Source: Isochrysis galbana (taxonomy: Eukaryota > Haptophyta > Isochrysidales > Isochrysidaceae). From it: DNA of 64,000 nucleotides. The translations under genes and the position numbers were made by a program. Shown here one piece after another: positions 32,401 through 40,100 of this stretch. The notes beneath the pieces are model-generated. The model made no database searches, had not been told where the DNA came from, and saw nothing but the letters and a program-made list of their open reading frames with translations. Every line of letters starts with the position of its first letter. The stretch's first letter is position 1. The DNA is taken from assembly GCA_018136815.1 (NCBI GenBank), contig CM030941.1, positions 1,735,582 to 1,799,581 on the forward strand. The letters run 5' to 3'.

Positions 32401-32429
32401 GGCACAGCCGGTGGCTGTGGTCCATACAC
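26430..32429 (-). CDS. Gypsy Pol polyprotein with C-terminal chromodomain
   Basis: The frame has 1999 residues without a stop. Domains in order: a Pro/Ser-rich N-terminus (1 to about 400) without a visible capsid or CCHC knuckle; aspartic protease (NKTLADTGAGPS, about 437); reverse transcriptase (LLDLASGFWCLPI, then MPYLDDIGIW with the Y-L-D-D box at about 985); RNase H (FIVKTDAASTLGIGG, about 1148; HWTTTEVELLAALE); integrase zinc finger (HDHLCHLG then CHEC, about 1440-1470); integrase core DDE (VFCDVV about 1501, LRSDSGSN about 1569, HHHESVGLVERAQ about 1601); and a chromodomain (EYLVDSLLDRK then YLVKWRGYAKAAATWEP, about 1795-1830) that marks it as a chromovirus. All catalytic residues I can check are intact, so Pol looks functional. 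Gag appears missing or unrecognised. Confidence 0.9.
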   Translation of the reverse strand: MYGPQPPAVPIAPSAPLLPITIRLVPTIPIIGDMGQAMAPIRRTTASRAPFLAVENPKMHHYAKSLLGGLEATQYVHPWQHGTGHTKATGLYLSPSLPPLVPTCIVPGREHAMANLPMSPHRGSMRSRTYVGIAGAMAMQWMPVVLDYCRRTPNRPAASAASLLSQARDLQSSQLAAHARSSSESSNVSSVAAIDMEWRPWLGSPRSPLLPVRPARMIRKVRNRWRVWTAVRGTQGSISYAWLPLSPSLASALDAEVSLHSSAVEEEPLPILAPPPSPSSSSPFVPMPPLLETCASVSFPDTFTPEGWHAALRLTWSGQERLALLPTPPSRLGVGALPDLHPPLPPLDRPARRSVAEVIADHKQRHAAFVPSGFTPALSLPAVVASVTREVPARLVSDTPPSLYPRHCLYVRDLIVCRQSATGPTRYIVDSALAVNKTLADTGAGPSVVTTELLAALPRDACVLIEHASDRPAVVGPDGNPLRTRGYATLVFSLSGVEFRHRFLVVEGAPMLLLGNDFLEAYAACIELSPDAKRDGRLTLVVNNRRVPSLVSTRPRISSAPLVAMISADSPQADDSPLVPITDDLSSCQAHGESPPAMPSSIPLPPLDPELEPPPRFDFTRSPPSSPSPSFAAVDVEPLFAKGSPSAASLKEFALYTRQPITIPARSKGTFSVRLPLEVIENYPDSAILVDRLPPRDGLDSPPMVATSVETPTPEGEVLITVWNLAPRPVTLPAYSPVASAHIEYKLHEARSTAAGDGDDPESSLTEAQRALLDAITIDPDKQLSPSQKQRVRCLLARHIDAFALDPKNPRHTHVMEVELPLLPGATAHRHAPSKMGDEGRAIVDKHVAEMEAAGIIRKSNSPWASRVVLVGKKDGSVRFCVDYRDTNSKLRISDSPLPLTVEAIDRLSRGQGSRDSLFLCLLDLASGFWCLPIKEEDKPITAFCTHRQKYEFNYLPFSVQSGPSYMCRLMDAVLQGLAWEICMPYLDDIGIWSTGTGSTLEERIDASFEQMLHRLDLVLERLRWAGLSCKASKCILFAIKGEYLGHVVSRRGLEMDPKKVEAVRSIDPRHINSLEKVRSFLGLCSYYRRFIKGFAHVAAPLTDLTRTGVDVATVSQSPECQTAIRCLIDLITSAPVLAAPRHDKEFIVKTDAASTLGIGGVLSQIDDHGHEHVVAYYGRRLTAAERHWTTTEVELLAALESIRTWRPYLWGRHFRLVIDHQALRWLHTMKDTVQGGPASRLMRWALKLSEYRFTVEHKPGANHKDADGVSRLVAADDETSETSAPKQGGGQLLAAVVPNSRSTTALDGQPPAVAASRSRTTTASSLQADERSSRLSSTTRDSINLSYLDVGTPNAEALKEAQAEDPDCHDLIRFLSSSPHNPDLDHRRLRWLSRESSRCLLRSGLLYRRVPTRDGEKLCLYVPKTMRRAYLEAFHDHLCHLGDNRMARLLRDRYFWPGMNADVCEHVRQCHECTLAKPPFRHLADPKGPQVGAYPFDIVFCDVVSMAPTHDFIKGSRGFDKLLVFVDSLTRWIEAAPHNGDPSSADALHAFMSYVVSRHGVPRQLRSDSGSNLASQLTSIILERTGTDLRPSTPHHHESVGLVERAQQTLINMARATDEGGGHWVDHLPFFLMSMRASANRITRMSPTALLYGRELRLPAQLSDPPDTGPPPELPQEIRSYAWKMHCRLKAAWAAAYDATLESQADALADTLRTHSPPIQFAPGDRVVRKIPGHRNKLLYHYSGPYRIAEALGAGRYRLRDQENRLLSEEVHVTNLRPYYTLTDEDPVQRDEYLVDSLLDRKGRGDSRQYLVKWRGYAKAAATWEPLAQLLRRCESLVTAYDDAHPFPPLRKPQMRKRAAESQSQTVSTPPTSHAIEAPVGSEATGSDHQAPRRSPRLAPSSHSGPIAHVSHSPVSARPSVANPVGPTMRPQHAVFVLGQWWYSSGSSRGSPWFGSHAFAHDALASPTFVRCRSEALARLSPSDRTLVSLLDTPSAFF

Positions 32430-32713
32430 CGCCCTCAGACGTAGGGCGCTGCGTGCGAGGCACCTTCATAGATGCGTCGGTCGGACGGGCCCTAGCGAAT
32501 GAAGCAGCCAAATCAGCGTGCCCACAATAGCGTGACATCGGGTCGAAATCTACCTTAGCATTACGCCACGACTCCAAATCCCATTTGGCTCCCTCGGGAT
32601 GGCCGAGGTTGTCCGCAGGCGGCGCGCAGCCCCGTCGGCAGAGGAAGGCGGGCAGGCGGGCTTGAGCGAGGGCGAGGACGGCGGCGAGAGCGACATCGAG
32701 CGAGTAGCGAGAG

Positions 32714-33327
32714 TGTGTGTGTGATGAGTGATGAGGGGCTGTGGCTGCTGTGCATGTTGGTGTGGAAGGGCTGTGCATGACATTAACATGTGAGGTACAA
32801 ATGGGAGGGGGCACAGGAGACGGAGAGACAGGATCGGGGAGGGCACGTGCGGCCGAGGGCGAGACCGAGGGTTCGGCCTCGGGCAGCATGAGGACGGGCG
32901 TGACGAGCACGGAGAGCACAGGCAGACGAGAAGGGGACAGGAGCGCTCGAGCGGTGGCGCTGATCGCGAGACGTAAGAACAAAGGGGGGGGGACACTCAC
33001 GGGAAAAGTAAACACCGGGAAGGGAAAAGACGCGGGAAGAGAGAGGGATGAAACGGGGCCGGAAACTCAAGGAGGCACTCGGGGAGAGAACGGGGAAGGG
33101 GAGAGAGAGAGGGGGCGGGCCCAGTGGGCCGACGCGGGAAAAGGGGGTCGGAGCGTGACAACAAAGAACGAAAGGGGGACGGGGGGGAAAAGGAACCGAT
33201 GGCGGGAGAAGGAACGCGATGCAAAGAGGGGGAAACGGGGCGAGGCGGCGAGGAGGGGGTCACGCGAAGGGGACCTAATGAACGGGGACGTGCGAGGGGG
33301 AACGGGCAACCCCCCCTACCCGCAACA
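32714..33327 (-). mobile_element. Copia 3' LTR
   Basis: 614 bp. On the minus strand it runs TGTTGCGGGTAGGGGGGG to CATCACACACACA. It appears identical to 33702-34315 and is preceded on the minus strand by a G8 polypurine tract (33328-33335). Confidence 0.9.
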
Positions 33328-33412
33328 CCCCCCCCAATGCGAGAAGCGGGAACCGGGGCGAGCGCATTGCAGAAGGCGGGGAGAAAAGAAAGGGGGGTGG
33401 GCGTGCAGCGGC

Positions 33413-33604
33413 TCAGGCGGCGGCGACGTGCGCCCAAGAATTCGTCGCGTAGCGGACGCAGGCGTCCGCCTTGCGCTTGGGCAACCACTTCGTGAGGAAG
33501 TCCGCCGCCATGTGCTCGGACGCGACGTGGCGAAGCGCCACCTCGCCGGCGGCGACGCGCTGGAGGAGGGAGTGGTATCGGCGCATGAAATGACGGGCGC
33601 GGGT
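33413..33604 (-). pseudogene. Copia RNase H C-terminal remnant
   Basis: About 60 codons (RARHFMRRYHSLLQRVAAGE, then MAADFLTKWLPKRK and a stop) match the end of the RNase H at 10060-10249. It has no catalytic residues. The rest of the polyprotein is deleted. Confidence 0.85.
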
Positions 33605-33689
33605 GGGCTGGTCGAGTGTTGGCAGGTTGGGAGCGTCGGCGGCAGGGTCGTGGGAGGGCGGTGCTGGGTGGGAAGGCGTGGACGACACG

Positions 33690-33701
33690 CCTCCGCTACC
33701 A
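33690..33701 (-). promoter_or_regulatory. Copia primer-binding site
   Basis: Directly after the 5' LTR the minus strand reads TGGTAGCGGAGG, the form expected for priming by initiator-tRNA-Met-like 3' ends (TGGTANCNGAG). Its retention explains why a coding-defective copy can still be reverse transcribed. Confidence 0.65.
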
Positions 33702-34315
33702 TGTGTGTGTGATGAGTGATGAGGGGCTGTGGCTGCTGTGCATGTTGGTGTGGAAGGGCTGTGCATGACATTAACATGTGAGGTACAAATGGGAGGGGGC
33801 ACAGGAGACGGAGAGACAGGATCGGGGAGGGCACGTGCGGCCGAGGGCGAGACCGAGGGTTCGGCCTCGGGCAGCATGAGGACGGGCGTGACGAGCACGG
33901 AGAGCACAGGCAGACGAGAAGGGGACAGGAGCGCTCGAGCGGTGGCGCTGATCGCGAGACGTAAGAACAAAGGGGGGGGGACACTCACGGGAAAAGTAAA
34001 CACCGGGAAGGGAAAAGACGCGGGAAGAGAGAGGGATGAAACGGGGCCGGAAACTCAAGGAGGCACTCGGGGAGAGAACGGGGAAGGGGAGAGAGAGAGG
34101 GGGCGGGCCCAGTGGGCCGACGCGGGAAAAGGGGGTCGGAGCGTGACAACAAAGAACGAAAGGGGGACGGGGGGGAAAAGGAACCGATGGCGGGAGAAGG
34201 AACGCGATGCAAAGAGGGGGAAACGGGGCGAGGCGGCGAGGAGGGGGTCACGCGAAGGGGACCTAATGAACGGGGACGTGCGAGGGGGAACGGGCAACCC
34301 CCCCTACCCGCAACA
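33702..34315 (-). mobile_element. Copia 5' LTR
   Basis: 614 bp, apparently identical to the partner LTR at 32714-33327. Confidence 0.9.
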
Positions 34316-34343
34316 GAGAGGCGAGGGCGAGTGAGAGGAGGGC

Positions 34344-34980
34344 TGTGGTGGCAGGGGCTGGCGAGGCGAGGAGGGATTGTAGGGTCTGAGTGTTACGAGA
34401 GCGAGAGCGACGAGAGCGAGAACGACGACGGATGACGACTGGCGACAGGACGACGGACAGAGACACCCAGGAAAACACCCCGACTCTCGCCCCACGACTT
34501 TCTCACATAACTCGACTGAAATCAAACCCAAACACTCCGATCAGACAACGACGGACGACGATCAAAGGGCGATCTGTCGGCGATCTTGTCTGGAACGGGA
34601 ATCGCACCATAACGGAATCGAGGGGCAATCTTGCCGCACAGGATTCCAAGAGACTTACCAAATAAGACGAGAGAAGTGCGATATGCTTAAGGAGGAGGTA
34701 CGAAGAGATCGCAAATTAAACCTGATTGCCCCCAGAAGCAGATAAAGAACCGCAGGGGAGATAGCAAATTAAACCTATCTGCGAGGCGCCTGGGAGGAAG
34801 AAAGGTGGGGAAACTTCCCTTCTCTTTCGAGAGGAAGAGAGAGGGCGCTCCACAACCCACGATCCCATGCATCCAAGCGAAGCTTTTGACCGAGAACGAG
34901 AACGAGAGAATTATAACGATAAATACCGAACGACGAAGAGAAGAGCGAAGCCTAACGAGTGTCGATTCGCGAATGCGACA
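34344..34980 (-). mobile_element. Gypsy 5' LTR
   Basis: 637 bp, apparently identical to 24836-25472. The leader follows at 34343 (GCCCTCCTCTCACTCG on the minus strand). It does not start with the usual TGG primer-binding site, so the primer is unclear. Confidence 0.9.
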
Positions 34981-35882
34981 AAGTGCAGGCCACAAAAGAG
35001 GCACTGCTTCTTCTTGATGTCCCTTGCTCTGCCTGCGGCCTCCATCACCGTCGACCACTCAAGCTGCGTGCCCTGGAGCTTAGCGATGGGGCCACGACCC
35101 CATGAACGAGCACCGAGCTCGGTGCCCCTGTCTCTCTCCACGAGCGAGCGTTGTCCTCCCTCGACGCCAGCATCACTCAGTTGGCAGGGGGGCAGAGAGG
35201 GAAAGGGCGAGGGAGAGGGGGGGTGGCGCGTAGCACAACCGCCAAGCCGCCAAGGGCCAAGGGTCCTTCGCCTTCGCGCGTGACGATTCTAACCGTAAAA
35301 GAGTATTATATTAGTAGATCAGGTCCTTTAATGGTAGTCCAGTAGCTGACAGCTGATATCAGTGGTTTGACAATTTGGAGCTGTTACCGATACTGAGAGC
35401 TTATAACAGTCTTGTTACCCCATTGTCGCATTCATCCTAGATGATGCGATTTCCAGGCTCTTATTTCCAGGTCCTTCGCCGTGCGGCCACACGGTGAAGC
35501 TCAGGTACTTCTAGGTTGGTAGGGTTCGTCCCTAGCGATCTAGAATTCGAGTTCTCGTTTCGTTGGCGCTTTATCCGCTAGGCTCCCTCCCTGAGGGAAG
35601 AGTTCTTTGTAGGTCTAACAATCTTTTAAAACCCAACACACTAGGGCCGCTAGGAGCGCCTCGCCGCCCCACAGCCCTTCGTTCGCCGTTCGTTCCCCGT
35701 CCAGACACCCAAATGGGGTTGCCCGACCCAGTCCAGAATTTCACACCCGACTCCCGGTGGGGAGGAGGGCCAAAGCGCCGCGCTAGCCGCCGGTGCCGCT
35801 CGCGACGGAGTGGCTCAGAGCCCTCCGGCTCCGCTCGACTCGACACCCATCCCAGATTGCCCTTCGTGGGGCGGGAGTTGCC

Positions 35883-35977
35883 GGGGCAGGTAGGGGGGGA
35901 CCCTAAGGAATCCTTGGACACCCAGGGGAAGGGGAGGTGGGAAATAGTGGTTAAAGTGAGTGAGTGACCGGGCTATG
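35883..35977 (+). repeat. Interspersed repeat R3, copy 2
   Basis: GGCAGGTAGGGGGG, GGAATCCTTGGACACCCAGG, GGGAAATAGTGGTTAAA and GTGAGTGACCGGGCTA occur in the same order as in copies 1 and 3. Confidence 0.75.
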
Positions 35978-36136
35978 GCTTGCTTCGTGGGAGCTGTTCA
36001 ACTTGAGTGTGGGCGCGTACCTTACACGAATATTCATGCCTACAGCCTTCAGATGGGCATGGGCAGGAATATAACACACCGACGCCATTGCCTTTGCCGT
36101 GGGGCGGGAGGGGGTTGTTATTCGGAGGGGGGAGGG

Positions 36137-36270
36137 AGTTGGAGTTGCCGGGGTAGGTAGGGGGTAGGGGGGGACCCTGCGGAATCCTTGGACACCCATG
36201 GGAGCAGGCGGGGAGGTGGGAAATAGTGGTTAAAAGAGTGAGAGTGAGAGTGAGAGTGAGTGACCGGGCT
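36137..36270 (+). repeat. Interspersed repeat R3, copy 3
   Basis: The same blocks as copy 2, with a (GAGAGT)n expansion before GTGAGTGACCGGGCTA. Confidence 0.75.
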
Positions 36271-36539
36271 AGCTATGGTCTACAGATACAGATACAAATC
36301 ACAAGTAATTAAATTTTTCGTAATTACAAATAACGCTCGAGGCTCGAGGCCATGTTCTACAGATACCAATAATGCAGATTCGGGGACAAATAATACTAAT
36401 AATGATAACACATAATGCTATTTTTACATAATTGTACTTGTTCACTGTATATCACCTTTCACAGCTCGGCTATTTGGCTATTTACTTAACGTGTAGCGTG
36501 TAGCGTGTAGCGAGCGTAGGGCTGCAGACTAGAGACTAG

Positions 36540-36595
36540 ACGATAGACGCGCAAGGTCGCGCGCGCGGTGAGATTATTAAGAAGTTTTAAATACT
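36540..36595 (+). mobile_element. LINE 3' terminus
   Basis: GCGCGCGCGGTGAGATTATTAAGAAGTTTT is the LINE 3' end seen in reverse at 7199-7230 and 17570-17600. Little else of the element is left. Confidence 0.5.
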
Positions 36596-36629
36596 AACGA
36601 AGAGTAGAAGTAGTCACCCGTGTCACTCC

Positions 36630-36819
36630 CCTAGATGGGAAATACGTATTTACCGTATTTGGACAGAGGCCAAATACATATGTATTTGGCTGTATTTGAA
36701 GCGCGTCCTGGGTTGTAGGTTGTAGGCCTCGAATGTATTTGAAATGTATTTGGCCGAAGGCCAAATACATATGTATTTGGCTGTATTTGCAGGCCCCAGC
36801 ACCGTATTTCCCATCTAGG
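36630..36819. mobile_element. 190-bp MITE with 17-bp terminal inverted repeats and 8-bp TSD
   Basis: CCTAGATGGGAAATACG at 36630-36646 is exactly inverted at 36803-36819. GTCACTCC directly flanks both ends (36622-36629 and 36820-36827). An 8-bp duplication is the hAT-superfamily signature. The 20-bp palindrome CCAAATACATATGTATTTGG occurs twice inside. It has no coding capacity and lies about 370 bp upstream of the SPT6 start codon, so it may contribute to that promoter. Confidence 0.9.
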
Positions 36820-37196
36820 GTCACTCCGACAACCCCCAATTGCCGTGCTCAGTGCTCCTCAGCTCCTCAGTGCTCAGTGCTCGCTCCTCCACCCTCCACG
36901 GCCGCAAAACGCATTGACAGCACTACTCTGGCCTTTTTTACAAAAGAACACAGCGCCGCGCGGCTCGAGCTCCCCCCGCCCTCTCTCACTCGCTCGCTGC
37001 TTGCCGCCGCCCGCGCACTCACTCTTCCTCCCCCTTCACTCAAGTAATCAGTGGAAAACATGTAAGAGGTTCTGTCTCCCCTCCCTCGCTCGCTCGCTCG
37101 CTCGCCGCGCGCGCGCCTCTCTCCTCCCTCCGTCTCTCGCCCTCCCCCTCCCCCCTTCTCCCCACTGCTCTCTCCACAGCGAGAGCGCCGAGCGAC

Positions 37197-40100
37197 ATGT
37201 CGGACGAGCCGGCGCGCAAGCGCCACAAGCGTGTCATCGTCGACAGCGACGAAGACGACGAGGACGACGAGCCGCAGCAGGTGGATCCGCCGGAGCGGCC
37301 GCTGACTGCAGAGCCTCAGAGTGAGGAGGAGGAGGAGGAGCCGTCCACGGAGCGGGCGGCGGACGACGCCTCAGCCGCCTCGCCTTCCAAGCCTGCCTCC
37401 CCCGCCAAGGAGCCCGATGGCACGGCGCGCGAGGGCGAGGATGAGCCAGTGCCGAAAGAAGAAGAGGATGTGAAGGCCGATGAGAGTGGCAGTGACAATG
37501 ACGACGACGATGAAGAAGAAGACGACAGCGATGACAGTGGAGATTCGGGGGGCGCCGACGAGGACGGCGACGGATCGTCTCGCAAGCGGCGTAAGCGTTC
37601 GCAGGAGCTTGAACTCGACTCGGACGATGAGCGCCTGATTGAGGAGAACACTGGCGTCGCTATCGAGCGCAAGGCGCGCGACGGCGGGCTGCGCCGCCTG
37701 TCCCACTCGCGTCGCGAGCCTCGTGAAGAGCACATCACTGGCGAGACTGCTGAGGAGCTGCAGGCGCGGCTCTTCGGCGAGGGTGAGGGCGATGACAACG
37801 ATGATGCCACCCGTGCGGACGACCAAGAGGGCGCTCCTGAGAAGGAGGAGGAGGTACGTGACGACGAGGAGGAGGATGACTTCATTGTTGACGCGGAGGG
37901 TCGCGCAATTCGTTCACGCCGCAAGGGTAAAGGGGAGGGCGTGTCCGCAGAACGCATGGAGCAGATGGAGGAGGCAGATGCCATTTTTGGTACTGACGTA
38001 GAGATGAGGGAGCTGCTCGAGGCGACTGGGGGACTGGACGCTGGGGGTGAGGCGGAAGACGAGGACGAGGACGAGGGCATCGAGAGCTTCGACGAAGAGA
38101 GCGAGGTGAGCCCTGGGGGCCGGAGTGCCGCTGTGCCTGTTGACACTAGGCGCGTTTCTGTAGTTTTCCTCTGTGCCGTTCCAATGCGAGGCGGATGGCA
38201 CAAGAAGCTCTGGCTTTCTCAGCCTCGCCTAGCTCGCCTGCCAACATTACGCTTGCCAGAGACAAACGCCATCCCTTCCTCTATGCCTCAGGATGATGAC
38301 GACTTCATCGAGTTGGATGAGGAGGAGCGTCGTGAGCGCGAACAGCGGCGGCAAGAAAAGGAAGCGGCTAAGGCGCAACGTCGCGCCAAGAAGGCTGGCA
38401 AGGGCTCAGACGCTGCAGCTAGGCGAGCCGCAAAGCTCAAGGTATGCTTGAAGGCTCTTGGCCTTGCGAAGCGGCCGATCGGATGCTAGCATACCTTTCT
38501 GTTGGGCTCGAGCTGATTCTGCTTCTTTCCTCTTCACTCTCTGCAACTACAGTCGCTATACGAACCAGAGACATTTGCTAAGCTGATGCTGACGGATGAA
38601 GATGAGGCTGCGAGGCAGCTCGACGTTCCAGAGCGAATGCAGCCAGACTTTGCCGAGGGTGCTGAACCGGTTGAAGGGGAGCTCCGAAAGGAAGCAGAAT
38701 GGTAAGCTTGCCACTGGGTGGGTCCCATCAAATCTACTGGTCATCATGCATATTGTTGGACGAGCTTTTCGTGGGGATCATCTTCTTGCTGAGCGTCCAC
38801 GGGTCCACTTGCCTTAACTCTTTCTTCAAGGTGCTACGACGTTCTGTTTGCCGACGCTGACCTCAACGTGGACGAGGCTAGCGCCACCAACCTTGCCAAC
38901 CGACGCATCGACGCCCTGGAATCTGTTCTAACCTACATGCGCACGGGCGAGCCCCCAAGTACGCGGCTCATGGCTCCTCCCGTCTCTTGGCACTTGCATG
39001 CTTGATCGATGCACACGGCGCCATATCTAGCTCGCATCCTTGCCGCCATCATTGCAGCCGAAGGCCAACGTACTTTCGCACCTCACTACCTTTCTCGTTT
39101 TGCAGGCACTGAGCAGCTTAGCGGCAATACCGAGAATGACCCTCCTTCACGCGTCGTCTTCGAACTTGCATTCATCCGCTACTTTCGGAAAGAGGCATGG
39201 GCCGTCGGCGCTGGGACTTCGGCTACCTCAGGATCTGCGGAGACTCTCCTCTCTGAGGCGCACCTACGGGTGAGTTCGCCCTCCTTGGTAGTTTCCCACG
39301 CGGAGCGCCCCCACCTTGGTTGTTTCCCACGTGATCAGAATCAGCACCATGGATTCGCCTGACGTCGATCTGCGCCATACTCCGCTGGGAGTTGCGCAAG
39401 TACACACACCTCGGCACGGCAACCTCCTCCAGCTTCCCCGGCCTTGCGGGAAGATAAACGACTATCTGACAGCCCCTGCTCCCTTGACCGCATCAGGCGC
39501 TCCCTGAGCTCCACGCGCGCTTCACGCAGCTGCAGCTCGGTAAGGCGAGCATTCTGGAGAGAGTGGGACGACACCTCGTCCCGTCCGACTCGAGGTGAGC
39601 TCCAAATATTCGCTATGCTCATCACGGCCTCCTTTTGCGATCCGCGATACCACCCATGCCCAGATCCTACCACGTATGCCGCTGTGTGTGGATCACGACG
39701 TCAGCTTTTCCCATTTCCTACCCGTGAATGCGCAGGCATGAAGAATACCTGGACGCCCTTCGGCGGTGTCGCACCATTGAGGACATGTCTGACGTTTCCG
39801 GGCATGTTCGACTGCACGTCGAGGAAATTGAAAGGAGGTTCGTGGCCTGTGTAACGGGCCTTGGGGCGAGTGCATTGAGATCACGCTTCATCTCCTGTGC
39901 GCTCCGTTTGAGACAACCTTTTTTTTCTCAGGGACGGCCGGGGAGGTCGCACTCTGCCAAGTGGCAATCGCCGGCCAACACCTCGTGGATTGCTGGGAAC
40001 AGCATTGGCCTCACGTCTGGATGCCGCCAGCGAATGGTTTGGAATCTCGGTCGATGATCTTGTGGAGTATGTCCCTCGCTCACTCACTCCCCTAGTCTTT

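Larger units (their letters stand above)
32714..34315 (-). mobile_element. Non-autonomous Copia element nested in Gypsy leader, 5-bp TSD
   Basis: The 1602-bp element is bordered by GAGAG at 32709-32713 and 34316-34320. The uninterrupted site sequence exists at 20854-20905. It consists of two 614-bp LTRs and only 374 bp of internal DNA: primer-binding site, a short leader, the last part of an RNase H and a polypurine tract. It lacks gag, protease, integrase and RT, so it must have moved with enzymes from an autonomous Copia. Confidence 0.9.
24836..34980 (-). mobile_element. Gypsy/chromovirus LTR retrotransposon (interrupted by Copia)
   Basis: 637-bp LTRs flank a 1999-codon Pol frame on the minus strand, so the 5' LTR is 34344-34980 and the 3' LTR 24836-25472. 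A polypurine-type GCAGGGGGG tract borders the 3' LTR. Element length without the nested Copia insertion is about 8.5 kb. No target-site duplication is visible: the 5 bases left are AGGGC and right AAGTG. Confidence 0.9.
34981..36621. other. Repeat-rich intergenic region
   Basis: It contains two R3 repeats and a LINE 3' end (listed separately) and a low-complexity AT-rich stretch at 36290-36480. Just right of the Gypsy LTR, the minus strand encodes a short KKKQCLFCGLHF peptide that resembles the start of a BED-type zinc finger, cut by the LTR. No intact gene is supported. Confidence 0.45.

Noticed and set aside
34911-35141. BED zinc-finger gene at the right edge of the Gypsy
   Set aside because: Only a short KKKQCLFCGLHF peptide resembles the finger; the rest is cut by the LTR and no further exon is visible.
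35470-35620. tRNA-like sequence (GGGTTCGTCCC and a D-arm-like stretch on the opposite strand)
   Set aside because: The T-arm loop lacks the TTCRA pattern, no acceptor stem pairs, and the two parts are on opposite strands.
37316-38203. 295-codon Ser-rich minus-strand frame
   Set aside because: Antisense shadow of the acidic SPT6 N-terminus.
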